Shown piece after piece: positions 8,859-16,436 of a stretch of 34,907 nt of DNA (position 1 is its first letter; each line of letters begins with the position of its first letter). Source of the stretch: a bacterium (GTDB lineage Bacteria; Zhuqueibacterota; QNDG01; DSAB01); contig JAFGDT010000087.1 in NCBI GenBank assembly GCA_016931965.1, forward strand, positions 1 through 34,907, read 5' to 3'. The position numbers and the translations under genes were made by a program. The notes under the pieces are model-generated. The model was given only the letters and a program-made list of their open reading frames with translations, ran no database searches and was not told where the DNA came from.

Positions 8859-9551
8859 ATGCCGAAACACATCGGAATCGTCGCATGTAGCGCTGAAGGT
8901 GCCGCACTGTGCTACCGGACGATCTGTGCGGAATCGGTCGTACAGATGGATGAACACATCCACCCCGAAGTGTCTATGCATACTTATCCTCTGGGGAAAT
9001 ATATAATGCATATTCGTACGGGCAACTGGCAGGAGGTGGCCAGACTGATGCTCTCTTCTGCCCGGAAATTGTCGGCCATCGGTGCCGAATTCGCCATTTG
9101 TCCGGACAACACGATTCATCAGGCCTTCGATCTGGTTACAAGAGAATCGCCTATGCCCTGGCTGCATATCGCGGAAGCCGTGTCTGATGAAGCCAAACGA
9201 AAAGGGTTTAATAACCTGGCCATTACAGGAACAAAATACCTGATGACAGGCCCGGTCTATTCGGAAATACTGAAAAAGCAGGGTATTTCTTTTCAAATAC
9301 CGGACAACGATGATCGGGAAAAGATCAATACCATCATCTTCAAGGAATTGGTGAATGGCATTTTTCGGGGTGAATCCAGATCTTATTTTAACCGGACCAT
9401 TCAAAAGCTCAAAGACCGGGGTTGTGACGCGGTGGTACTGGGATGTACGGAGATTCCGCTTCTTATTGATCCTGAAGAATGTCCTCTGCCGATACTTGAT
9501 TCAACCCGTTTGCTCGCCAGAGCAGCCTTGAAAGAAGCTTTAAGATATTAA
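8859..9551 (+). CDS. Aspartate/glutamate racemase-fold protein, atypical active site
   Basis: A 230-residue two-lobed protein of the Asp/Glu racemase superfamily, which also includes hydantoin racemase, maleate isomerase and arylmalonate decarboxylase. The second active-site motif is intact: LGCTEIP, with C196. At the first motif the sequence reads CPDNTIH (81-87). Aligned on N-T-x-H, the usual cysteine position is occupied by D83, and a cysteine sits two residues earlier (C81). That predicts altered chemistry or one-sided stereochemistry rather than standard two-cysteine racemisation. It lies between the symporter and the sulfatase, so its substrate may come from the polysaccharide rather than from amino acid pools. 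No clear ribosome site precedes the ATG. Confidence 0.8.
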   Translation: MPKHIGIVACSAEGAALCYRTICAESVVQMDEHIHPEVSMHTYPLGKYIMHIRTGNWQEVARLMLSSARKLSAIGAEFAICPDNTIHQAFDLVTRESPMPWLHIAEAVSDEAKRKGFNNLAITGTKYLMTGPVYSEILKKQGISFQIPDNDDREKINTIIFKELVNGIFRGESRSYFNRTIQKLKDRGCDAVVLGCTEIPLLIDPEECPLPILDSTRLLARAALKEALRY

Positions 9552-9622
9552 ATAAACAGATACACTGCGTGCAGATAAACCGGTACACGTTTTTATTTGA
9601 TATCAATATGAGGAAAAACACC

Positions 9623-11116
9623 ATGCTAAAAATAACGCGACGAAGTTTTATCAAATCCCTGGGACTGGCAGGTGCTTCTCTCGCCCTTCCTTCCCTGACC
9701 TGTATAAATGGTTCTTTCTTGAAGAAAAAACCCAATGTTGTTTTCATTCTGGTGGATGATCTGGGATACATGGATATTGGCGCGAACAATCCGGATTGCT
9801 TCTATGAGACACCCTATCTTGATAACCTCGCAGCGGAAGGAATGCGTTTCTCAAACGGATATGCGGCATGTCCTGTCTGCAGTCCGACGCGCTACAGCAT
9901 CATGACCGGGAAGTATCCCACGCGCATCGGCGCGACGAACTTTTTTTCAGGCACAAGATCGGCAAAATTCAATCCCGCACCGCTGCACAGTGATATGCCT
10001 GTTGATGAGGTCACAATGGCCGAAAGTTTGAAACAGGCAGGATACAAAACGGCATTCCTCGGAAAATGGCACCTCGGTCCTTCTGAAGCATTTTGGCCGG
10101 AAGCGCAGGGTTTTGACATCAACATAGGCGGTCACAGCGCCGGCATGCCGCGTAGCTACTTTTCTCCTTACAGCAATCCGAAGCTGGCCGACGGACCGGA
10201 AGGTGAATATTTGACAAGCAGGCTGACTGACGAAGCAATTAAAATTATCGAACAGTTCAAAGATGATCCCTTCTTCCTCTATCTGGCATTCTATACAGTC
10301 CATATACCCCTGCAGGCACCGGAGGAGCTGATCAGAAAATATGAAAAAAAAGCCGTGAACATTGAAGAGATAGAATTTGGAAGTGAGGAACAGGTATGGC
10401 CCGATGCCGATCAACGAAGCGTGCGTATCCTGCAGAAACACGCGACCTATGCAGCTATGGTCGAAAGCATGGATTATCATGTAGGTCGACTCTTAGGTCA
10501 CCTGAAAAAATTGGATCTGGATGGCCATACCATCGTTTGTTTCATGTCTGATAACGGCGGATTGTCCACTGCCGAGGGATCGCCCACATCCAATATTCCG
10601 TTGCGCGGGGGCAAAGGCTGGATCTACGAAGGGGGCATTCGGGAACCGTGGATCATCAAATGGCCCGGTGTCACCAGACCGGGAAGCACTTGTCACCACC
10701 CGGTTATCAGTACCGATTTTTATCCCACCCTTCTGGAAGCCGCCGGTCTTCCTCTGAACCCGCAGCAACACCTAGACGGTGTCAGTTTGGTACCATTACT
10801 CGAGGGAAAGGACCAAATCAACAGAGAGAGCCTTTTCTGGCACTATCCCCATTACAGCAATCAGGGCGGTTTTCCCGGAGGGGCCATCCGTGAAGGAGAC
10901 TTCAAGTTGGTTGAACGGTATGAAGACGGCCGGGTACACCTCTACAATCTCAAGGACGACATCGGCGAAAAAAATGATCTGGCTGCCAGCATGCCGGACC
11001 GGGTGAATCAGATGTGCGAGCGTTTACATAAATGGTATAATAAGGTGGATGCAAAATTTCTTCAAGAAAAAGAGGGTCGAAAACCATGGAAACCGGATCA
11101 TACATCTTCCCCTTAA
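9623..11116 (+). CDS. Tat-exported formylglycine sulfatase
   Basis: A 497-residue type I sulfatase. The N-terminus carries a twin-arginine signal (TRRSFIKS followed by a small, moderately hydrophobic stretch), so it should be exported folded. The formylglycine signature CSPTRYSIMTG begins at C86, the cysteine that must be oxidised to formylglycine. Metal ligands are suggested by DD at 45-46 (LVDDLGY) and by MSDNGG further on; GKWHLG supplies the usual Lys/His. In frame, the ORF could start at 9569 or 9608, but the Tat motif and an AGGAAA site favour 9623. It would strip sulfate from the glycan handled by the lyase. No maturation enzyme (FGE or anSME) is in the window. Confidence 0.92.
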   Translation: MLKITRRSFIKSLGLAGASLALPSLTCINGSFLKKKPNVVFILVDDLGYMDIGANNPDCFYETPYLDNLAAEGMRFSNGYAACPVCSPTRYSIMTGKYPTRIGATNFFSGTRSAKFNPAPLHSDMPVDEVTMAESLKQAGYKTAFLGKWHLGPSEAFWPEAQGFDINIGGHSAGMPRSYFSPYSNPKLADGPEGEYLTSRLTDEAIKIIEQFKDDPFFLYLAFYTVHIPLQAPEELIRKYEKKAVNIEEIEFGSEEQVWPDADQRSVRILQKHATYAAMVESMDYHVGRLLGHLKKLDLDGHTIVCFMSDNGGLSTAEGSPTSNIPLRGGKGWIYEGGIREPWIIKWPGVTRPGSTCHHPVISTDFYPTLLEAAGLPLNPQQHLDGVSLVPLLEGKDQINRESLFWHYPHYSNQGGFPGGAIREGDFKLVERYEDGRVHLYNLKDDIGEKNDLAASMPDRVNQMCERLHKWYNKVDAKFLQEKEGRKPWKPDHTSSP

Positions 11117-11194
11117 AGGCCTTGCGGCCTCATATCCTCGTGGATGGAAATATCTATTTTAAACCGATCGAATTCAAGAATAGGGAAATAATCG

Positions 11195-12007
11195 ATGAAT
11201 GCAAAAACACACATCGTTGAAGTGACAGCAGATAACATCGCTGAGCATCCGCAGGCAATTTGTTTTATCAATCCAAAACATCCGCTGTACCATAAAAAGG
11301 CCGATTGGCTCAAAAAACAATTTAAGAATGGTTTGAAAATCAAACTGCTCTATATCAAGAACGAAAAAAGAGCGATAGGATTCATCGAATACGTGCCGGG
11401 GGAATATTGCTGGCGTTCGGTAGATGCAAAGGGATACATGTTCATTCACTGCCTCTGGACAAACGGGAAAAAATACCAGCATCAGGGATTAGGCAGTCTT
11501 TTGATACAGGAGGCAGAAAAAGATGCCCGGAATATGCTCGGTGTTGCCGTTGTAACAAGCGACGAATCGTTCATGGCCAATAAAAAGATATTCCTGAAAA
11601 GCGGGTACACATTGATGTCGGAATCTGGAAAAGAACAATTGATGGTAAAGCTATTCAAAAAAGGGCCCATACCCCACATCAACGACTCGAAAAGCGAACT
11701 TAAAAAATATAAAGGACTCACAATCGTCTACTCGAAACAATGTCCCTGGGTGGCCCGATTCATCGAGGAAGTAAAACCCATACTGAAAGAGAAAAAAATG
11801 AATCCAACTGTTATTAAGCTGAAAACTCCTGATGAGGCACAAAATAGTCCCTCACTCTACGGTGTTTTCAACCTGATTAAGGATGGCAGATTACTGGCGG
11901 ACCGCTACATATCGACAACCCGGTTTTTGAATATTTTGAAAAAGGAAATCATAAGGTCGAGAGACGATTTCCAACCCCGCAGGCTCTCATACCCCCGCGG
12001 AAAATGA
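11195..12007 (+). CDS. GNAT acetyltransferase with C-terminal YoaP-like domain
   Basis: A 270-residue two-domain protein. Residues 1-155 form a GNAT fold with acetyl-CoA motif QHQGLGSLLI (about 95-104). Residues about 165-260 match the layout of the YoaP domain, a thioredoxin-like piece with a single SKQCPW cysteine motif and a later SPSLYGVFN segment. This domain order is known from Bacillus YoaP, whose function is not established. The gene is 78 bases after the sulfatase, with an AGGGA site before its ATG. It ends 13 bases before the convergent cysteine-rich small gene. Confidence 0.8.
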   Translation: MNAKTHIVEVTADNIAEHPQAICFINPKHPLYHKKADWLKKQFKNGLKIKLLYIKNEKRAIGFIEYVPGEYCWRSVDAKGYMFIHCLWTNGKKYQHQGLGSLLIQEAEKDARNMLGVAVVTSDESFMANKKIFLKSGYTLMSESGKEQLMVKLFKKGPIPHINDSKSELKKYKGLTIVYSKQCPWVARFIEEVKPILKEKKMNPTVIKLKTPDEAQNSPSLYGVFNLIKDGRLLADRYISTTRFLNILKKEIIRSRDDFQPRRLSYPRGK

Positions 12008-12020
12008 ATAAGTACAGAAA

Positions 12021-12173
12021 TCATTTTTGATTCTTCTTATCCTGATCCATACACGGATGACAATCAACTTTTCCGTGGCATTTTTCAATCTGTTCTTTTG
12101 TACAATCTTCCACTTTACCCTTCAATTGTTCTGGATTTTCACAGCACCTTGTTTTCGAGTGATCTTGACACAT
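12021..12173 (-). CDS. 50-residue cysteine-rich small protein
   Basis: A short minus-strand gene encoding 50 residues with seven cysteines (2, 10, 11, 24, 32, 38, 41) and three histidines (5, 33, 39), many lysines and glutamates, and no membrane segment. The pattern (CC..PE.LKG, then C...QI..CHG, then C.PC) suggests a metal-binding or disulfide-bonded mini-protein. The frame is open further upstream, but the start at 12173 is chosen because GGGAGG lies six bases before it, one of the best ribosome sites in the window, and the upstream part is low-complexity and overlaps the photolyase leader. It is divergent from the photolyase. Function unknown. Confidence 0.72.
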   Translation of the reverse strand: MCQDHSKTRCCENPEQLKGKVEDCTKEQIEKCHGKVDCHPCMDQDKKNQK

Positions 12174-12192
12174 AAAAACCTCCCTTTTGATT

Positions 12193-12220
12193 TTGATAAA
12201 GTCAAGAAAAAAGTTATATT
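12193..12220 (+). promoter_or_regulatory. Putative sigma70-type promoter of photolyase
   Basis: TTGATA (12193-12198), a 16-base spacer and TATATT (12215-12220) form a credible promoter in the 94-base divergent gap. Transcription would begin about 40 bases before the photolyase ATG. The -10 region and the A-run before it closely resemble those of the lepA promoter at 21457-21485. Confidence 0.45.
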
Positions 12221-12267
12221 TTATAAACAATTGATGGATCGACTTTAAAATCCGGATTCTGATTTTC

Positions 12268-13620
12268 ATGATCAATTTAAAACGCATCCGAAAATGCAAT
12301 GATATCGAACTTGTTTCAGGGCCAGTCGTCTACTGGATGAGCCGCGACCAGCGTGTGCGTGACAACTGGGCTCTATTGTACAGTCAACAAAAAGCATTAG
12401 AATATCAGATCCCCATGGCAGTTGTTTTTTGCTTGGTACCTCAATTTTTAGGGGCGGGACAAAGACAATACCATTTTATGATTGAGGGATTAAAAAATAT
12501 TGAAAGGGACCTCAAACAATTGAACATCCAATTCAGATTATTACAGGGAAAACCCGAAGAAAAGATACCCGAATTTTTAAAACAATCAAAGTCGGGCTTA
12601 TTGGTTACGGATTTTGATCCCCTCAAAATAAAACGGAAATGGAAAGAAAAAGTGGGTCGATTGCTTCAAATTCCGGTATTTGAAGTTGATGCCCATAATA
12701 TTATCCCTTGCTGGATAGCTTCGGAAAAACAGGAGTATGCCGCATACACCATCCGACCGAAAATACACAAACAATTGGATGCATTCTTGGTGCCGTTTCC
12801 CGAAATGAAAAAACATCCCTTTTTGGGAGAAAAAGAGGCTGCCCTTCCGATCGATTGGGAAATCGTAAAAAAGAATTTAAAAACAGAAACAAACAGTCAG
12901 TTGCAATCATTTTTCCTTCCGGGAGAAACCGAAGGTTCAAAAAAATTGAAACAATTCATCGACAAAAGACTGAATCATTACTCCAGTACCAGGAATGATC
13001 CGACAAAGAACGCTGTCTCGGATCTGTCGCCTTACCTCCATTTCGGCCAGATCTCTGCTCAAAAAATCGCGTGCGAAATAAAAAAGACGAATGCGGAGAA
13101 GAATTCAAAGGATGATTTCTTAGAAGAACTCATCGTCCGCCGTGAACTCTCAGACAATTTCTGCAACTATAATGAATATTACGATTCGTGGCGCGGATTT
13201 CCAGACTGGGCCAAAAGGACGCTGAAAGAACATCAATCGGATAAACGCGAATATCTCTACGGATTGGAACAATTTGAAAACGGAGATACGCACGATCCGC
13301 TCTGGAATGCCTGTCAAATGGAAATGGTCAAGAAAGGAAAAATGCACGGATACATGCGAATGTACTGGGCAAAGAAGATTTTAGAATGGAGCCCTACAGC
13401 TGAAAAGGCAATGGAGATTGCGATCACCTTGAACGACCGATATGAACTGGATGGAAGAGATTCCAATGGATACACAGGAATTGCCTGGGCGATTGGAGGC
13501 GTTCATGATCGCGCCTGGTTAGAGCGACCTGTTTTCGGCAAGATCCGTTATATGAGTCAAAAAGGCTGTCGATCAAAATTTGATGTTGACCAATACATAA
13601 AAAATGTTAATTTATTATAG
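12268..13620 (+). CDS. phr: Class II CPD photolyase (deoxyribodipyrimidine photo-lyase)
   Basis: A 450-residue flavoprotein that uses blue light to split cyclobutane pyrimidine dimers. The start of the photolyase alpha/beta domain reads GPVVYWMSRDQRVRDNWAL (18-36), which is characteristic of class II enzymes. The C-terminal FAD domain shows MRMYWAKKILEW, the NDRYELDGRDSNGYTG stretch and WAIGGVHDRAW, also class II hallmarks. Length is normal for the class. It is followed 45 bases later by the carotenoid operon, and transcription probably runs through, linking DNA photorepair with photoprotective pigments. No good ribosome site precedes the ATG. Confidence 0.93.
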   Translation: MINLKRIRKCNDIELVSGPVVYWMSRDQRVRDNWALLYSQQKALEYQIPMAVVFCLVPQFLGAGQRQYHFMIEGLKNIERDLKQLNIQFRLLQGKPEEKIPEFLKQSKSGLLVTDFDPLKIKRKWKEKVGRLLQIPVFEVDAHNIIPCWIASEKQEYAAYTIRPKIHKQLDAFLVPFPEMKKHPFLGEKEAALPIDWEIVKKNLKTETNSQLQSFFLPGETEGSKKLKQFIDKRLNHYSSTRNDPTKNAVSDLSPYLHFGQISAQKIACEIKKTNAEKNSKDDFLEELIVRRELSDNFCNYNEYYDSWRGFPDWAKRTLKEHQSDKREYLYGLEQFENGDTHDPLWNACQMEMVKKGKMHGYMRMYWAKKILEWSPTAEKAMEIAITLNDRYELDGRDSNGYTGIAWAIGGVHDRAWLERPVFGKIRYMSQKGCRSKFDVDQYIKNVNLL

Positions 13621-13665
13621 TCATGACCGAGTTGAATTGAAACATTGAATCAATAGGAGCTGCTC

Positions 13666-14262
13666 ATGAAAAGCAATAATCTCAATTTCCATGCAACACA
13701 TTATATGCCCTTCTTCCTTTGCCTGCTTGTTACATTCCATACGACAAACCGTTCCGTACTTGCATTAGAGGAAAACAAAATCACACTGGCCAGAAAACTT
13801 TTTTACCAGAGTGTTGAAAATGAAGAGAGACTCGAAGAGGCATTCAACCTGTTTGAGGAAATTGGGGAAAATGAATCACTAGAGGGATTGGCTCTAACTT
13901 ATATGGGTGCTTTGACAGCCCTGAAGGGGAAATATGCTTTCCTCCCCATCACAAAATACCGGCATGTACAAAAAGGACTCCAGCTCATGGATGATGGCAT
14001 TCAGAAAAGCCCCGACAATATAGAAGCCCGATTCATTCGGGGAATGACCTGTTATTATCTTCCTTTTTTCTTTAATAGGAAAAAAACAGCACGCGAAGAC
14101 TTTAAGATCATTGTAAAACAGTTAAATACAGAATGCCACTATTATGATACCGAATTGATCATGAATGTCACAAATTTCCTTTTGGAAAATGCGGAATTGA
14201 ACCAAGAAGAAATAGAGATTATTCAAAACATACAAAATCAGATAGCCAAAGATGCAGGTTGA
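13666..14262 (+). CDS. Exported TPR-like protein heading the carotenoid operon
   Basis: A 198-residue protein I cannot assign to a characterised family. It has a hydrophobic N-terminal segment (about 13-34) that could be a signal peptide or anchor, followed by helices with a TPR-like rhythm: LARKLFYQSVENEERLEEAF, a GLALTYMGALTALKGKYAF stretch, and GLQLMDDGIQKSPDNIEARF (about 109-128). The last resembles a tetratricopeptide helix pair. It has an AGGAGC ribosome site, and its stop overlaps the crtYcd start by 11 bases. It may be a scaffold or assembly factor for the membrane pigment enzymes, but this rests only on position. Confidence 0.72.
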   Translation: MKSNNLNFHATHYMPFFLCLLVTFHTTNRSVLALEENKITLARKLFYQSVENEERLEEAFNLFEEIGENESLEGLALTYMGALTALKGKYAFLPITKYRHVQKGLQLMDDGIQKSPDNIEARFIRGMTCYYLPFFFNRKKTAREDFKIIVKQLNTECHYYDTELIMNVTNFLLENAELNQEEIEIIQNIQNQIAKDAG

Positions 14263-14929
14263 ATACTTGATCTTCAATATCATCGTCCTGACCGGTCCGC
14301 TTGTATTCAGTCACGATCGGAAGGTCCGCTTTGTTGATTATTGGACAAAAGCCTTTATCAGTATCACCATGGTGATGATCCCTTTCCTGATTTGGGATAT
14401 TGAAGTGAGTGGTATTCATTGGCATTTTAATGAAAAGTACACGTTGCCCGTTCGCATTTGGGGACTGCCCCTCGAGGAGATACTATTTTTTATCTCGGTG
14501 CCATTTGCCTGTTTATTCATCTGGCAGATTATGGTCACAGAAAAACAGACTACATTTTTCAATAATCAAATTGTATTGTATATCATTGCCCTTGCAGGAT
14601 GTTTTTTAAGTTTTCTTGCGATGTCAACAGGTAAGCTATACACATCCATTGCCTGTTTTACTCTTGTGTTGACCATTTTCCTTGATCGCATCTTAAAAAC
14701 ACACCTGCTGAGTCAAAAAAGAACATATCTCTATCTGATCATTATTACGGGTCTCATATTCGTTTTCAACGGATACTTGACAACACGTCCGGTTGTCCTC
14801 TACGAATCCAATTACCTGACCAATATAAGAATAGGGACGGTTCCAATAGAAGACTTCGGTTATGGGTACGCTCTGATTCTCCTGTGCACGGTTCTATTTG
14901 AAAAATTAAAAGGTCATTCGAATGGTTAA
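14252..14929 (+). CDS. crtYcd: Lycopene cyclase, fused CrtYcd type
   Basis: A 225-residue polytopic membrane protein with two copies of the lycopene-cyclase domain. The first half shows IWDIEVSG (47-54) and PLEE (73-76); the second repeats the pattern with PIED (198-201). These acidic motifs are the marks of the heterodimeric CrtYc/CrtYd cyclases, here fused as in Bacteroidota. It would close a beta-ring on an end of lycopene. The presence of CruF and CrtD, which work on an open psi-end, suggests that only one end is cyclised. It overlaps both neighbours (11 and 8 bases), consistent with translational coupling. Confidence 0.85.
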   Translation: MQVEYLIFNIIVLTGPLVFSHDRKVRFVDYWTKAFISITMVMIPFLIWDIEVSGIHWHFNEKYTLPVRIWGLPLEEILFFISVPFACLFIWQIMVTEKQTTFFNNQIVLYIIALAGCFLSFLAMSTGKLYTSIACFTLVLTIFLDRILKTHLLSQKRTYLYLIIITGLIFVFNGYLTTRPVVLYESNYLTNIRIGTVPIEDFGYGYALILLCTVLFEKLKGHSNG

Positions 14930-16406
14930 ACAAGTCGCAGTCATTGGTGGAGGAATGGGGGGATTAAGTGGTGCGATCAGACTGGCAAGAATGGGATTCA
15001 AAGTCTTTCTATACGAGAAAAACGAAATGCTGGGGGGTAAAATGGGGAGAATCCAAGAAGAGGGATTTACATTCGATACCGGTCCGACATTGCTGACGAT
15101 GCCCTTCATTATCGAAGAGCTGTTCCAATTTGTGGATTCTCACATGACCGACAAGATCCAACTGGCTCCAATCGATCCGGTCTGCAGATATTTTTTTAAC
15201 GACACAGAACCATTCGATGCAAGTTCAGACATTGAAATCATGAATCAAAATATCAACCAATTATTTCATGGGGAATCTGAAAATTATATTCGCTTTTTAA
15301 GGTATGCGGAACGCATCTATAAAAAAACATCCCCCCTTTTCATCTTTTCCCCAATCCATGAAATCAGAATAAATTTATTCTGGCAATACATAAAAAATGT
15401 ATTCACCCTGTACCAAATCGATCCGCTGCGCACCGTTCATCAATCGGTTAAGCGTTATTTTCAGGATCCTCGTCTTATTCAACTTTTTGACCGATATGCC
15501 ACCTACAATGGATCGGATCCCTACCGTGCACCTGCAACATTAAACGTCATCCCTTATGTTGAATTGGGCTTGGGGGGGTACTACATCAAAGGGGGACTGT
15601 ATCGCCTTGTTGAAATACTTGTAGAGATTGCGGAAAAACACAATGTCCATATTCATACGGGGAAAAAAGTTGAGCGCATTTTGCATGACAATCACCGTGT
15701 GAAGGGTGTGCAAATCGATGGTGAGAAAATGAACACCGACATCGTCCTCTGTAATGGTGATGTTGTGGTATGTTTTAACGATCTGATAAAAGGTTTTTCA
15801 AAAACGACAAACAGGTTAAATCGACTCGAGCCTTCTCTCTCTGGAATGATTTTCTTTTGGGGGATTCAAGGATGTTATTCACAATTAAAACAGCATAATA
15901 TCATTTTTTCTCAAAATTATAAAAAGGAATTCACGCAACTGTTTCAGGATCAGATTCCGCCGGATGATCCGACGGTTTATATTTCGATTTCATCAAAACA
16001 GGATCACCATCATGCTCCGGAAGGATGTGAAAATTGGTTTGTGATGATTAACATGCCTTATTTATACAATGACTCAAAAGCGGAGACATGGCAAATCGAA
16101 CAGATTCGTCACACCATTTTGCAAAAACTCAAGCGTTATGATTTGGATATTGAAAAAAAGATCCAATTTGAAAGAACGATCACACCGCAGGATATTGCAG
16201 CTCAATTTTACAGCAATCATGGCAGTATTTACGGCATCTCATCCAACACGATCCGCTCGGCTTTCAAAAGACCTTCGAATCGAAACCGTCAATTGCGTGG
16301 ACTCTATTTTGCCGGCGGTTCCGCACATCCCGGAGGCGGCGTTCCCATGTGTATGCTCTCGGGAAAATTCGCAGCCGAATTGATTAACGAATTTGAGGGC
16401 AATTGA
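14922..16406 (+). CDS. crtD: Carotenoid 3,4-desaturase, CrtD-like
   Basis: A 494-residue FAD-dependent CrtI-family enzyme. An N-terminal dinucleotide-binding loop (VIGGGMGGLSG, about 7-17) is followed by GPTLLTMP (54-61), and the C-terminal FAD-contact segment reads FAGGSAHPGGGVPMCM. The central ATYNGSDPYRAPATLN stretch is the pattern I associate with 1-hydroxycarotenoid 3,4-desaturases rather than phytoene desaturases. With CruF in the same operon, it would introduce the 3',4' double bond next to the hydroxylated end. The split of roles between this gene and its neighbour is based on motif resemblance and could be reversed. Confidence 0.8.
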   Translation: MVKQVAVIGGGMGGLSGAIRLARMGFKVFLYEKNEMLGGKMGRIQEEGFTFDTGPTLLTMPFIIEELFQFVDSHMTDKIQLAPIDPVCRYFFNDTEPFDASSDIEIMNQNINQLFHGESENYIRFLRYAERIYKKTSPLFIFSPIHEIRINLFWQYIKNVFTLYQIDPLRTVHQSVKRYFQDPRLIQLFDRYATYNGSDPYRAPATLNVIPYVELGLGGYYIKGGLYRLVEILVEIAEKHNVHIHTGKKVERILHDNHRVKGVQIDGEKMNTDIVLCNGDVVVCFNDLIKGFSKTTNRLNRLEPSLSGMIFFWGIQGCYSQLKQHNIIFSQNYKKEFTQLFQDQIPPDDPTVYISISSKQDHHHAPEGCENWFVMINMPYLYNDSKAETWQIEQIRHTILQKLKRYDLDIEKKIQFERTITPQDIAAQFYSNHGSIYGISSNTIRSAFKRPSNRNRQLRGLYFAGGSAHPGGGVPMCMLSGKFAAELINEFEGN

Positions 16407-16436
16407 ATTTTTCATTGATGACCAGGGTTTGAACAT

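Noticed and set aside
11117-11130. AGGCC/GGCCT hairpin after the sulfatase as a terminator
   Set aside because: Only five pairs and no T-run; transcription may well continue into the GNAT-YoaP gene.
12174-12299. Longer version of the cysteine-rich minus-strand protein
   Set aside because: The extra residues are low-complexity and overlap the photolyase start and promoter; GGGAGG sits correctly before the internal ATG.
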